A DNA stretch of 36,886 bases from CAZOVK01 sp964583165 (GTDB taxonomy: Bacteria > Bacillota > Clostridia > Lachnospirales > WRAX01): assembly GCA_964583165.1 (NCBI GenBank), contig CAZOVK010000016.1:1-36886 (forward strand), read 5' to 3'. Both the position numbers and the translations under genes were made by a program. Every line of letters starts with the position of its first letter. Position 1 is the first letter of the stretch. Shown here one piece after another: positions 8,622-16,726 of this stretch. The notes under the pieces are model-generated. The model was not told the DNA's origin, did no database searches, and worked only from the letters and a program-made list of their open reading frames with translations.

Positions 8622-9848
8622 TTACATATACCTGCCGGCGGCGTGACCCGTGGAAAAAGCGATTTGGAGGTTATAACCCCCTGTGAACGCGTCTAAGTCC
8701 AACACTTCTCCCGCGAAATAAAGCCCTGCCACTATCTTAGATTCCATGGTCTTTGCGTTGACCTCATTCACATCAACGCCACCGCGTGTAATAACGGCTT
8801 CATCGAAGCCACCCAAACCCTTAACTTGAAACTCTAGGTTTTTGATAAGCCCAAGCAAGCGCCGCCGCTCCTCGCGCGTGATTTCACAAACGCGCTTTTC
8901 GGGGTTTATGCCCGTAAGCTCAATAATCACAGGTATAATCTTACGTGGCAGGAGTTCACCCAGCGCGTTCTTAAACGCCCTGTTCAAATTCTCTCCAAAA
9001 TCTCGAAGAATCCGCGCATCCAAGGTCTGTTCATCCAGTGCGGGCTTTAGGTCAATACTAATTGTATGCCCCTCGCCCTCAACATAAGCCGAAGCCGACA
9101 GAATGAGCGGGCCGCTTACGCCGTTTGACGTAAACAACATCTCTCCCATGTCCTCAAACAGACAACGTCCACCTTTATGAAGCCCTACGCGAACATTGCG
9201 AAGGCTCAACCCCTCCAGTTCCTTGACCCACTTCTCCTTAACAATGAGAGGGCACAGTGATGGCATTAGCGGCTTAACCATGTGCCCAAGCTCTCTCGCC
9301 CACTTAAAACCGTCACCCGTAGAACCCGTCGCTGGGTAACTAAGCCCACCCGTGGCAACCAACACGCTCTCGGCTTCAATAACAGAATTATCGTCAAGTT
9401 TAACCCCGGTTACACGCCCATCAATAACACAAATCCCTTTGACAGCCGAGCCCTGTTTCACACTAACGCCATTCTCGGCGCAAAACCGCTCCAAGGCCGC
9501 CACAATATCGCCCGATTTATCAGACACAGGGAAAACCCTATTACCGCGCTCAACCTTTAGCTCCACACCATACCGCTCAAAGAAATCCCAAGCCCCATAA
9601 GCATCAAACCCCGCTAAAGGGCTGAACATAAACTTAGGGTTCGACCTCACATTCTGTATAATCTCGTTTGCGTCAGACATATTCGTGACATTACAACGCC
9701 CCTTGCCCGTAATAATGAGCTTTCGCCCAACGCGCCTGTTCTTCTCAACCAATACGACCTCGCGCCCACGCCCCGCGGCAACCCCCGCCGCCATAAGCCC
9801 CGCCGCTCCGCCGCCAATCACTACACAATCAACCATAATGTCACCCAT
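8622..9848 (-). CDS. HI0933-like FAD-dependent flavoprotein (YhiN/aminoacetone-oxidase family)
   Basis: About 408 residues when started at ATG 9848, where AGGAAG inside the end of the upstream gene gives a good RBS; longer upstream frames are not family sequence. Seen: the Rossmann FAD motif VVIGGGAAGLMAA (about residue 8), the family signature GRKLIITGKGRCNVTN (about 40), an ATGG motif (ATGGLSYPATGSTGDG) and the C-terminal FAD contact LYFAGEVLDLDAFTGGYNLQ. The physiological role of the family is not settled. Its start overlaps the end of the methyltransferase gene by 8 bases, so the two are coupled, and it sits upstream of cmk as in many Clostridia. Confidence 0.9.
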   Translation of the reverse strand: MGDIMVDCVVIGGGAAGLMAAGVAAGRGREVVLVEKNRRVGRKLIITGKGRCNVTNMSDANEIIQNVRSNPKFMFSPLAGFDAYGAWDFFERYGVELKVERGNRVFPVSDKSGDIVAALERFCAENGVSVKQGSAVKGICVIDGRVTGVKLDDNSVIEAESVLVATGGLSYPATGSTGDGFKWARELGHMVKPLMPSLCPLIVKEKWVKELEGLSLRNVRVGLHKGGRCLFEDMGEMLFTSNGVSGPLILSASAYVEGEGHTISIDLKPALDEQTLDARILRDFGENLNRAFKNALGELLPRKIIPVIIELTGINPEKRVCEITREERRRLLGLIKNLEFQVKGLGGFDEAVITRGGVDVNEVNAKTMESKIVAGLYFAGEVLDLDAFTGGYNLQIAFSTGHAAGRYM

Positions 9849-10971
9849 TAGACGGCTTCCTACCGAAATAGCAGTAATAATCCGTCTTGATACTCCCGTT
9901 ATAGAGCTTGCGCTTTTTATCAGCACGCCGCCCGAAGTATTTCTCAAACTCCTCGTCAGCCGTAATGACATAAACCGACCACTCGGGGTTTATCCCCGCG
10001 AGTTGCCCCAAACGGCGACAAATCGGGATTATCGCCTTCATATTGCCGATACGCTCACCATATGGCGGGTTCGCTATCATAATGCCCGATTTGGCGGGCA
10101 AATTCAAATTCGCTACATCCATAACAGAAAACCGTATGCAGTCATCAACGCCCGCCTTCCGCGCATTCGCTTTGGCGCGCTCAACCGCCATTGGGTCAAT
10201 ATCATATCCGAAAATCTCGGGCGTATGCTCAAAATCCATCGCGGCGTAGGCTTTCTTTCGCGCTTCTTTCCAAACGGCTTTGCCTACTTGCTCCCAATCC
10301 TCCGATACAAAATGCCGCTCCAGCCCCGGCGCGATATTCTTCGCCTTCAACGCCGCCTCAATAGGCAAAGTACCCGAACCACACATCGGGTCAGCAAAAA
10401 CGCGCCCCTTGCGCCAATAAGACAAGTCAATCAGCGCGTTCGCGAGCGTCTCTTTTATCGGCGCAACATACGCGTCAGCACGATAACCGCGCTTATGAAG
10501 CCCCGCCCCCGTCGTGTCAATCGTGAGCGTTGCGACATCTTTCAGAAGCGCAACTTGAATCGTATAAACCGCGCCCGTTTCTTGAAACCACTCGATATTA
10601 TACTTTGACTTCAACTTCTCAACAACAGCCTTCTTAACGATAGCTTGACAATCGGGCACAGAAAACAGCGTAGACTTGACACTCTTCCCCGTAACCGTGA
10701 ACTTCCCGTCAGCGGGAATCCACTCGTCCCACGGCAAAGCCTTAGTCTGCTCAAACAACTCATCAAACGTAACAGCCGTAAACTGCCCAATACGCAACAA
10801 CAGCCTATCCGCCGACCTCAACCACAAATTACACGCGGGTATAGCCTCAATCCCGCCCCTAAAATCCACACGCCCGTCTGAACCCGAAATATCCGAAAAC
10901 CCCAACGCCTCAACCTCACGCCGCACAACCGCTTCAAGCCCAAACGTCGCCGTAGCTATAAAATCATACAT
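9841..10971 (-). CDS. THUMP-domain class I rRNA methyltransferase (RlmL N-terminal/YpsC type)
   Basis: A 376-residue SAM-dependent RNA methyltransferase expected to methylate a guanine N2 in 23S rRNA. Domains: an N-terminal ferredoxin-like plus THUMP region (about 1-155) beginning YDFIATATFGLEAVVRRE, then a Rossmann methylase with the SAM loop DPMCGSGTLPIEAA (about 195), an acidic binding block GYDIDPMAVERAKANA and the catalytic NPPYGERIG (about 290), which marks base N-methylases. The ATG at 10971 is preferred over a TTG at 10983 because GAGG lies 6 bases before it and the conserved N-terminus begins there. It heads the methylase-flavoprotein(-cmk-plsC) run and is divergent from tgt. Confidence 0.9.
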   Translation of the reverse strand: MYDFIATATFGLEAVVRREVEALGFSDISGSDGRVDFRGGIEAIPACNLWLRSADRLLLRIGQFTAVTFDELFEQTKALPWDEWIPADGKFTVTGKSVKSTLFSVPDCQAIVKKAVVEKLKSKYNIEWFQETGAVYTIQVALLKDVATLTIDTTGAGLHKRGYRADAYVAPIKETLANALIDLSYWRKGRVFADPMCGSGTLPIEAALKAKNIAPGLERHFVSEDWEQVGKAVWKEARKKAYAAMDFEHTPEIFGYDIDPMAVERAKANARKAGVDDCIRFSVMDVANLNLPAKSGIMIANPPYGERIGNMKAIIPICRRLGQLAGINPEWSVYVITADEEFEKYFGRRADKKRKLYNGSIKTDYYCYFGRKPSNG

Positions 10972-11003
10972 AAATAACCTCAATCTAACATTCTACAAAA
11001 CTA

Positions 11004-11032
11004 TTGAAAAAAACCTTGCTCTCATGTATGAT
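11004..11032 (+). promoter_or_regulatory. Sigma-A promoter of tgt
   Basis: TTGAAA at 11004-11009, 17-base spacer, TATGAT at 11027-11032. The predicted transcript begins near 11039. This rules out the in-frame ATG at 11025, which lies within the -10, and supports the TTG start at 11066. Confidence 0.75.
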
Positions 11033-11065
11033 AACATATTATCAGAAAATTGCAAGAGGTGCAAA

Positions 11066-12190
11066 TTGTATAGACTTTTAACTACGGAAGGACGCGCCAA
11101 ACGCGCGGAGTTCCACACGCCCCACGGCGTAATTCAAACCCCCGTTTTTATGAATGTCGCGACAGTCGCGGCTATCAAAGGCGCTGTTTCGGCTGACGAT
11201 TTAGAACAAGTGAAGTGCCAAGTCGCGCTCTCCAATACTTACCATCTTCATTTACGCCCCGGCGACGAGATAGTGGCTCAAATGGGCGGCGTTCGCAACT
11301 TCATGCGCTGGGACAAGCCCCTACTGACAGATTCGGGCGGCTTCCAAGTTTTTTCTCTCTCAAAACTTCGCAAAATCACCGAAGAAGGCGTCCACTTCGC
11401 ATCACATATAGACGGCCACAAGATTTTCATGGGGCCTGAGCAGAGTATGGAAATCCAGAGCCATCTAGCGAGTACAATCGCAATGGCATTTGACGAATGC
11501 GCCCCCTACCCCGCCGAACGCCCCTACATGGAAAAAAGCGTAGCAAGAACAACGCGTTGGCTTGCGCGTTGCATAAAGCGGTTGAACGAGTTAAACAGCC
11601 AAGACGAAACAATCAACAAAGAGCAACTGTTATTTGGTATCAACCAAGGCGGCGTATACGCCGATATCCGCATTGAACACGCCAAAGCCATTTCAGAATT
11701 TGACCTACCGGGTTATGCCGTGGGCGGTCTTGCCGTGGGTGAATCACACGAACAGATGTACGACATACTGGACGAGGTTGTTCCACACCTCCCCCAAAAC
11801 AAACCGACCTATCTAATGGGCGTAGGTACACCCGAAAACATACTAGAAGGCGTTGAACGCGGTATAGATTTCTTCGATTGTGTCATGCCCGCTCGAAACG
11901 GTCGCCACGGCCACGTCTTCACGCGCCACGGCAAGCTCAACATGATGAACAAGCAATACGAAACAGACGACCGCCCGATTGACGAAACCTGCACATGCCC
12001 CGTTTGCCGAAAATACAGCCGTGCATACATCCGCCACCTGTTCAAGGCCAGCGAAATGCTCGCCATGCGCCTAGCGGTTCTACACAATCTCTACTATTAT
12101 AATACCCTAATGGAAGAGATTAGAAACGCGCTTGATAACGGCAACTTCGCGGCATATAAAGCCCAAACCCTAGCGGCAATGCGCGGCTAA
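11066..12190 (+). CDS. tgt: tRNA-guanine transglycosylase
   Basis: Exchanges guanine-34 for the queuosine precursor preQ1 in tRNAs with GUN anticodons. With the TTG start at 11066 the protein has 374 residues and begins with the typical YRLLTTEGRAKRAEF; AGAGG lies 6 bases before that TTG and the promoter at 11004-11032 excludes earlier starts. Seen: the catalytic block TDSGGFQVFSL with Asp89, GGLAVGE, the nucleophile region IDFFDCVMPARNGRHGH (about 267-283), and a zinc site with Cys309, Cys311, Cys314 and His340, spaced exactly as in E. coli Tgt (302/304/307/333). The usual partners queA and yajC are not adjacent. The HAD gene follows after 17 bases. Confidence 0.96.
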   Translation: MYRLLTTEGRAKRAEFHTPHGVIQTPVFMNVATVAAIKGAVSADDLEQVKCQVALSNTYHLHLRPGDEIVAQMGGVRNFMRWDKPLLTDSGGFQVFSLSKLRKITEEGVHFASHIDGHKIFMGPEQSMEIQSHLASTIAMAFDECAPYPAERPYMEKSVARTTRWLARCIKRLNELNSQDETINKEQLLFGINQGGVYADIRIEHAKAISEFDLPGYAVGGLAVGESHEQMYDILDEVVPHLPQNKPTYLMGVGTPENILEGVERGIDFFDCVMPARNGRHGHVFTRHGKLNMMNKQYETDDRPIDETCTCPVCRKYSRAYIRHLFKASEMLAMRLAVLHNLYYYNTLMEEIRNALDNGNFAAYKAQTLAAMRG

Positions 12191-12207
12191 ACACGAAAGG
12201 AAACGAA

Positions 12208-12981
12208 ATGAACATTAAACTTATAGCAACGGATTTGGACGGCACACTCCTAAACAGTAACGCCCAAATCCCCGAAGAAAACAAGGCCGTTCTCGCCGAA
12301 TGTCGCAAGCGCGGTGTACTGTTGGCATTCGCGACGGCTCGTTCTGAGAAAACAGCGCGAACCTACATTGAAGCCATCAAACCCGACATCCTCGTAACAG
12401 CCGGCGGCGCACTCGTTCGCCACAACGGCAAAGTCTTAGCGGATTTCTCTATGACCGAAGAGCTCACAGACCGCATAATCGCCGAAGCCGTCAAACACCC
12501 CGAAATCGGTCATATCGCGATTGACTCGCCGAACGGCTACTACACCAGCTTCCCCCAATACGGCGAAGACCCCGTTAATCTAGGCATTCAACATGACTTC
12601 ACCACCCCTCTCAGAAAGCCCTCATACAAAATAACACTCGAAATCCACGACAAACACATAGCCGAAGAATTCGCTAAATGCTTCCCCGAATGTCGCGTCG
12701 TCGCTTTCTCTGACGCGCCGTGGTTCTACCTCACAAACCAAGGCATCAGCAAGGCCAAAGGACTAAAAATAGCGGCCGACTCCCTCGGCATCTCTCTGTC
12801 ATCAGTCGCCGCTTTCGGTGACGACCACAGCGACATCGGTATGCTCGAAGAATGCGGCTACGGCGTGGCAATGGGTAACGCAATACCCCCCGTCAAAGCC
12901 GCCGCCAACTACGAATGCGGTATAAACAATGAAAACGGCGTGGCCGACTGGCTTCGCGAACACATCTTAGGCGGTGAATAA
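12208..12981 (+). CDS. Cof-type HAD-superfamily phosphatase
   Basis: A 257-residue cytosolic phosphatase of the Cof/IIB subclass, acting on small phosphorylated metabolites such as sugar phosphates or flavin nucleotides; the substrate cannot be told from sequence. Motif I is IATDLDGTLL (Asp9 nucleophile, Asp11), motif II FATARS, motif III the Lys in GISKAKGLK, motif IV AAFGDDHSDIGML. A cap domain lies between motifs II and III (about residues 80-185). AAAGGAAA gives the RBS. It follows tgt after 17 bases and its stop overlaps the start of the PAP2 gene (TAATG), so the three form an operon. Confidence 0.9.
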   Translation: MNIKLIATDLDGTLLNSNAQIPEENKAVLAECRKRGVLLAFATARSEKTARTYIEAIKPDILVTAGGALVRHNGKVLADFSMTEELTDRIIAEAVKHPEIGHIAIDSPNGYYTSFPQYGEDPVNLGIQHDFTTPLRKPSYKITLEIHDKHIAEEFAKCFPECRVVAFSDAPWFYLTNQGISKAKGLKIAADSLGISLSSVAAFGDDHSDIGMLEECGYGVAMGNAIPPVKAAANYECGINNENGVADWLREHILGGE

Positions 12982-13496
12982 TGGAACTCTCGATACTCCA
13001 CGCAATAGCCCAACTCCGAAGCCCCCTTCTTGACCCGATTCTTGGCTTTCTCACAGACATTTGCAGTTTCGGTCAAGTCTGGATTCTGATTTCACTGGTC
13101 ATGGTATTCTATAAAAAGACCCGTTTTATCGGGCTAACCGCCCTAGTCGCGCTCTTCCTCATGCAGTTTTCTGGGAATATGCTCCTAAAACCCCTTATCG
13201 CCCGCCCGCGCCCGTTTGTAGTTGACCCTACGCTTCTCTGGTATGTACACATGCCGTCAGATTTCAGCTTCCCGTCAGGGCACACGGCATCCAGCTTTGC
13301 GGCAGCCTTTGTCTACTTCTTCAACGACAGGCGCATTGGCATTCCCGCGCTGGTGCTTGCCGCCCTCATATCCTTCACGCGTCTCTACTTCGGCGTTCAC
13401 TACCCAACAGACATACTCGGCGGCATTGTTCTAGGCTTAATCTGCGCCACAGCCGCCCTCTTCCTCATGCGGAAACTCCTTAAACAAAAGCCATAA
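12981..13496 (+). CDS. PAP2-family membrane phosphatase (undecaprenyl-PP or lipid phosphatase type)
   Basis: A 171-residue polytopic membrane protein with the three acid-phosphatase motifs: KPLIARPRP (KX6RP, about 70-78), FPSGHTASSF (about 95) and TRLYFGVHYPTDILGG (about 133-148). Family members dephosphorylate undecaprenyl pyrophosphate or phosphatidylglycerol phosphate at the outer face; which one cannot be decided here. Hydrophobic segments are seen near residues 36-66, 100-112, 117-130 and 147-163. The start ATG shares a base with the preceding stop. Its last 15 codons overlap the sigma-D promoter of the flagellin gene. Confidence 0.88.
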   Translation: MELSILHAIAQLRSPLLDPILGFLTDICSFGQVWILISLVMVFYKKTRFIGLTALVALFLMQFSGNMLLKPLIARPRPFVVDPTLLWYVHMPSDFSFPSGHTASSFAAAFVYFFNDRRIGIPALVLAALISFTRLYFGVHYPTDILGGIVLGLICATAALFLMRKLLKQKP

Positions 13497-13507
13497 TCTG
13501 CCGATAA
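13481..13507 (+). promoter_or_regulatory. Consensus sigma-D (sigma-28) promoter of the flagellin gene
   Basis: TAAA at 13481-13484, then exactly 15 bases, then GCCGATAA at 13500-13507, a full match to the flagellar sigma factor consensus. It overlaps the 3' end of the PAP2 gene and lies 36 bases before the flagellin start codon. It implies a sigma-D and flagellar regulon elsewhere in the genome. Confidence 0.9.
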
Positions 13508-13543
13508 AATACCCGTAAGCAAATATCCTAAATAGGTGATTAT

Positions 13544-15280
13544 ATGCAGATAAACGCAAACATTCCGGCGCTCCAGACTCTTTTAAACCTAAAACGCTCT
13601 GACGCTCGCATGTCAACAGCCATGCAGCGTTTAAGCTCGTCCAGCAAAATCAACTCCGTTAAAGACGACCCCGCCGGTATGAATATCTCGCTTAAAATGC
13701 AACTCCAGCTCAACGGGCTGGAGCTTGCATCACGCAACAACCTAGACGGCATCAGCCTTGTTCAGACGGCTGACGGCGCGTTGACCGAGGTTCACGCCAT
13801 ACTGAACCGCTTAGGTGAACTGTCCATACAAGCCGCCAACGGCACATACTCACCCGGCGACCGCGAGAAAATGCAACAAGAGGTTGATGGGCTTCTCAAC
13901 GAGATTAACTCGATAGCCAACCGCACCTCATTCAACAACATCAAACTGTTCGACGGTAGCGCGGGTATGCTCACAAGCTTCTATGACCGTACACAAGGTA
14001 AGGTCATAACAGCCACTGACAAGATGTTGCCCGGCGATTACGCTTTCGACATTATAAGACTCGGCACACCCGCTACGTTTACTACAACAGCCTCTACAGC
14101 GGCATTCGGCTTGAACACACCCGCGAATCTGTCGGGAAAGCTTTATATTAACAACGAAGCCATCGACATTGAGTCGGGCGATACGGGCGCGGAGATATTT
14201 AAGAAACTAAATGAAGTGGCGGGGCGTTGCGGCTTAGAGCTTGGTCGCGATACCAACTGGGGCGTCAACACAACCGGCAAACTTTCACTCACATCAAAAC
14301 TAGCCGGAACCAGCCAGAGCATAGTCATTTCATCGACCACACCCGGGCTTCTTCAATCCATCGGTTTAGCGAACATCAACACAACAGGCACAGACGCCTC
14401 AATTAATAACATTACATACTTTGGCGCAGGTGGGCGTGATACAAGCTTCCCCGTCACGACATCGGCTATGGTTGACGGCAACCGTGTGACAATCGCGGGA
14501 ACAGGTGGTCGTTCTGTCGTTTTAGACATAAACAGCAGATTATCACCCGTCAAAAATGTCCCCCAGAGTTTTTCATGCGCACTGACAGACCTTACCACAG
14601 GTAACTATACGGTTAACGGCAACACCCTGTTTACTCTCACTGCCGCTGACCTAGACCAAACCGACCCCAGTTATCCCGCCAAAATAGCCGACAAGGTGGC
14701 CAAGGTATCAGACATCAACGTACAAGCGCGTATCGAAAATATCAACGGCGATGATACTATTATTCTTGAAGTCATTGACATGCGCAAGAAAGTTGACCCC
14801 GCCCCCGCGGCTACAAATCTAATCGCCAAGGGTTTTGCTGAGAACACAGCCGACCAAAATATCGGCTTCATCTTCAACATCATGGAAGGCGGGCTAAAAC
14901 TCCAAATCGGTCAAAACGCTGGCATGGAAACGTCGTTGGTTATCCAGAGCCTTGACCTCTACACTCTCGGGCTTGACCGCATAAGTATGCTTACACAAGA
15001 CCGAGCCCTCGCCGCCAAACCAGTCATTGACAAGGCGATTGAAACCGTTTCAAACGTCCGCTCGACTTTGGGCGCTTATCAGAACCGCTTCGAGTATACA
15101 TCAGACAGCCTTTCAAACGCCCAAATCAATATGACATCATCACTGTCGCGCATAGCTGACGCTGATATGGCGTTTGAAACGGCCGAAATGATGAAACAAA
15201 ACGTCATCTATCAAGCAGGGCTTGCTGTTATGAGCCAAGCGAATATGCGCCCGCAACAGTTGCTGCAACTTTTAAGCTAA
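13544..15280 (+). CDS. Flagellin
   Basis: A 578-residue secreted filament subunit. The conserved N-terminal D0/D1 region (1-145: MQINANIPALQTLLNL, RLSSSSKINSVKDDPAG, ANGTYSPGDREKMQQEV) and C-terminal D1/D0 region (about 490-578, ending MRPQQLLQLLS) are intact, with the usual SKINSVKDD and R-x-A-D-A-D-MAFETAEM motifs. Between them is a variable insert of some 340 residues; a segment at about 185-225 (LSGKLYINNEAIDIESGDTG) resembles the Flagellin_IN repeat. Cys229 and Cys345 lie in this insert, unusual for flagellins. AGGTG gives the RBS. No other flagellar gene is nearby, so this is a stand-alone filament gene driven by the sigma-D promoter at 13481. Confidence 0.95.
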   Translation: MQINANIPALQTLLNLKRSDARMSTAMQRLSSSSKINSVKDDPAGMNISLKMQLQLNGLELASRNNLDGISLVQTADGALTEVHAILNRLGELSIQAANGTYSPGDREKMQQEVDGLLNEINSIANRTSFNNIKLFDGSAGMLTSFYDRTQGKVITATDKMLPGDYAFDIIRLGTPATFTTTASTAAFGLNTPANLSGKLYINNEAIDIESGDTGAEIFKKLNEVAGRCGLELGRDTNWGVNTTGKLSLTSKLAGTSQSIVISSTTPGLLQSIGLANINTTGTDASINNITYFGAGGRDTSFPVTTSAMVDGNRVTIAGTGGRSVVLDINSRLSPVKNVPQSFSCALTDLTTGNYTVNGNTLFTLTAADLDQTDPSYPAKIADKVAKVSDINVQARIENINGDDTIILEVIDMRKKVDPAPAATNLIAKGFAENTADQNIGFIFNIMEGGLKLQIGQNAGMETSLVIQSLDLYTLGLDRISMLTQDRALAAKPVIDKAIETVSNVRSTLGAYQNRFEYTSDSLSNAQINMTSSLSRIADADMAFETAEMMKQNVIYQAGLAVMSQANMRPQQLLQLLS

Positions 15281-15288
15281 TCGGAACG

Positions 15289-15305
15289 GGTGCGCAATGC
15301 GCGCC
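15289..15305 (+). other. Short GC hairpin between flagellin and wecB
   Basis: GGTGCGC-AAT-GCGCGCC forms a 7-bp stem with one G-T pair, 8 bases after the flagellin stop. It has no following T-run, so it is not a standard terminator; it could protect the abundant flagellin mRNA 3' end or attenuate read-through into wecB. Confidence 0.4.
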
Positions 15306-15333
15306 TCTACACATCCTATACTAAAGAGGTACT

Positions 15334-16449
15334 ATGACTAAGAAAAAAGTACTATCCATATTCGGCACGCGCCCTGAAGCAACCAAAATGGCACCAGTGA
15401 TTCTAGAGCTCCGCCGTCGCGGTATTTTCCACGCTCCCGTCCTCGTCACTGCACAACACAGAGAAATGCTGGACGGCGTTCTTAATATCTTTGACATTAC
15501 CCCCGACTATGACCTAAACATCATGCAACACGGGCAAACCTTGTCAGACATCACCATTCGAGCGTTAAAAGGCATTGAGGGCGTTCTGAAAGAAGCCAAA
15601 CCCGACATGATTCTGGTTCACGGCGACACGACAACGACTTTCGCGGCCGCACTAGCGGCATTCTATGCGGGCGTGAAGCTCGGGCATGTTGAGGCGGGGC
15701 TTCGCACTTACGACAAATACCAGCCCTACCCCGAAGAGATGAACCGAATGCTCACGACAGCTCTCGCGGACATCTATTTCGCGCCCACAGAGCTATCGCG
15801 CAAACATCTGATAAAAGAGAATATCGCGCCTGAAAAAATTTTCGTCACTGGCAACACATCCATTGACGCTGTAGCCTATTCAATACGCGAAAACTACCGT
15901 TTTGAATGTGACGCGCTGAATACGCTTGACTTCACGCGCCCCATCATCACCATGACAGCCCACCGCAACGAAAACCTCGGCGAACCCCTGCGCGCCATTT
16001 GTCGCGCCGTAAAGCGCATAGCGCAAGACAATCCGGGCATAACAATAGTATACGCCGTCCACCTGAACCCGCTAGTCCAGTCAACGGCGCGTGAAATCCT
16101 CAGTGAAGTTCCAAACATACTACTGACAAGCACGCTCTCCATGCTGGACTTACACAACCTCATGCGGAAGTCCTACCTGATTCTGACTGACTCGGGCGGC
16201 CTGCAAGAAGAAGCCCCGTCGTTTCACAAACCCGTCATCGTTCTGAGAAACGTAACCGAACGCCCCGAAGGGCTTACAGCCGGTACACTGCTTCTGGCGG
16301 GCAACGAAGAAGAAAACATCTACAACGTGACACAGAACCTACTTCACAACTCAGTGTTATACGATAAAATGGCAAAAGCAGAAAACCCATTCGGTGACGG
16401 CAAGGCATCCGCACGTATCGCGGACGCTATCGAACAGTTATTGCGGTGA
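15334..16449 (+). CDS. wecB: UDP-N-acetylglucosamine 2-epimerase (non-hydrolysing)
   Basis: Interconverts UDP-GlcNAc and UDP-ManNAc, the donor for teichoic-acid linkage units and ManNAc-containing cell-wall polymers. The 371 residues are full length. Seen: IFGTRPEATKMAPV at the N-terminus, VTAQHREMLD, VHGDTTTTFAAALAAFY, GHVEAGLRTYDKYQPYPEEMNR, TAHRNEN and LTDSGGLQEEAPSFHKPV, which together carry the known active-site Asp, Glu, Glu and His of the family. RBS AAAGAGG. It follows flagellin by 53 bases with only a hairpin between; a possible -10 TATACT is at 15317. Its product fits the SLH-domain protein at 22110, since SLH domains bind pyruvylated ManNAc polymers (inference). Confidence 0.95.
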   Translation: MTKKKVLSIFGTRPEATKMAPVILELRRRGIFHAPVLVTAQHREMLDGVLNIFDITPDYDLNIMQHGQTLSDITIRALKGIEGVLKEAKPDMILVHGDTTTTFAAALAAFYAGVKLGHVEAGLRTYDKYQPYPEEMNRMLTTALADIYFAPTELSRKHLIKENIAPEKIFVTGNTSIDAVAYSIRENYRFECDALNTLDFTRPIITMTAHRNENLGEPLRAICRAVKRIAQDNPGITIVYAVHLNPLVQSTAREILSEVPNILLTSTLSMLDLHNLMRKSYLILTDSGGLQEEAPSFHKPVIVLRNVTERPEGLTAGTLLLAGNEEENIYNVTQNLLHNSVLYDKMAKAENPFGDGKASARIADAIEQLLR

Positions 16450-16453
16450 TAAT

Positions 16454-16684
16454 ATGAAACACAAAAAGTTCAACATTACAGGCGTTACCCAAGCTCTAAG
16501 CCTAGTCATGCAACTCGGGCTGACCCTCGCCGTCTGCATATTCATCGGCGTGTTTCTAGGTAAATTCATAGACGACAAAGCGGGCACAAGCCCGCTGTTT
16601 CTGATTGTCTTCACACTATTCGGCATAGGCGCGGCAATAAAAACCCTCTATGACATCACAATGCACCACTTCAAGCAGAAATAA
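16454..16684 (+). CDS. AtpI/AtpZ-like small membrane protein
   Basis: A 76-residue protein with two hydrophobic segments (about 15-38 and 45-66) separated by GKFIDDKAGTSP, the pattern of the ATPase_gene1 (AtpI/AtpZ) family, which assists F0 c-ring assembly or Mg2+/Ca2+ handling. The ATG at 16454, 4 bases after the wecB stop, is chosen because the membrane protein begins there; an upstream in-frame ATG lies within wecB. AtpI normally sits at the head of the atp operon, but here a terminator follows at once and no ATP synthase gene is near. Confidence 0.72.
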   Translation: MKHKKFNITGVTQALSLVMQLGLTLAVCIFIGVFLGKFIDDKAGTSPLFLIVFTLFGIGAAIKTLYDITMHHFKQK

Positions 16685-16687
16685 AGA

Positions 16688-16724
16688 AACGCCGCCCGAC
16701 TTGACCATGGCGGCGTTTTCTTTT
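16688..16724. terminator. Bidirectional terminator between AtpI-like gene and yfcE
   Basis: AACGCCGCC at 16688-16696 pairs with GGCGGCGTT at 16709-16717, followed by TTTCTTTT. It lies between two converging genes, 3 bases from the AtpI-like stop and about 10 from the yfcE stop. Confidence 0.85.
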
Positions 16725-16726
16725 CC

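Noticed and set aside
9685..10608. Plus-strand open frame of 307 codons opposite the flavoprotein and methyltransferase genes
   Set aside because: It crosses the junction of two well-supported genes on the other strand and resembles no protein; codon bias of this genome leaves antisense frames open.
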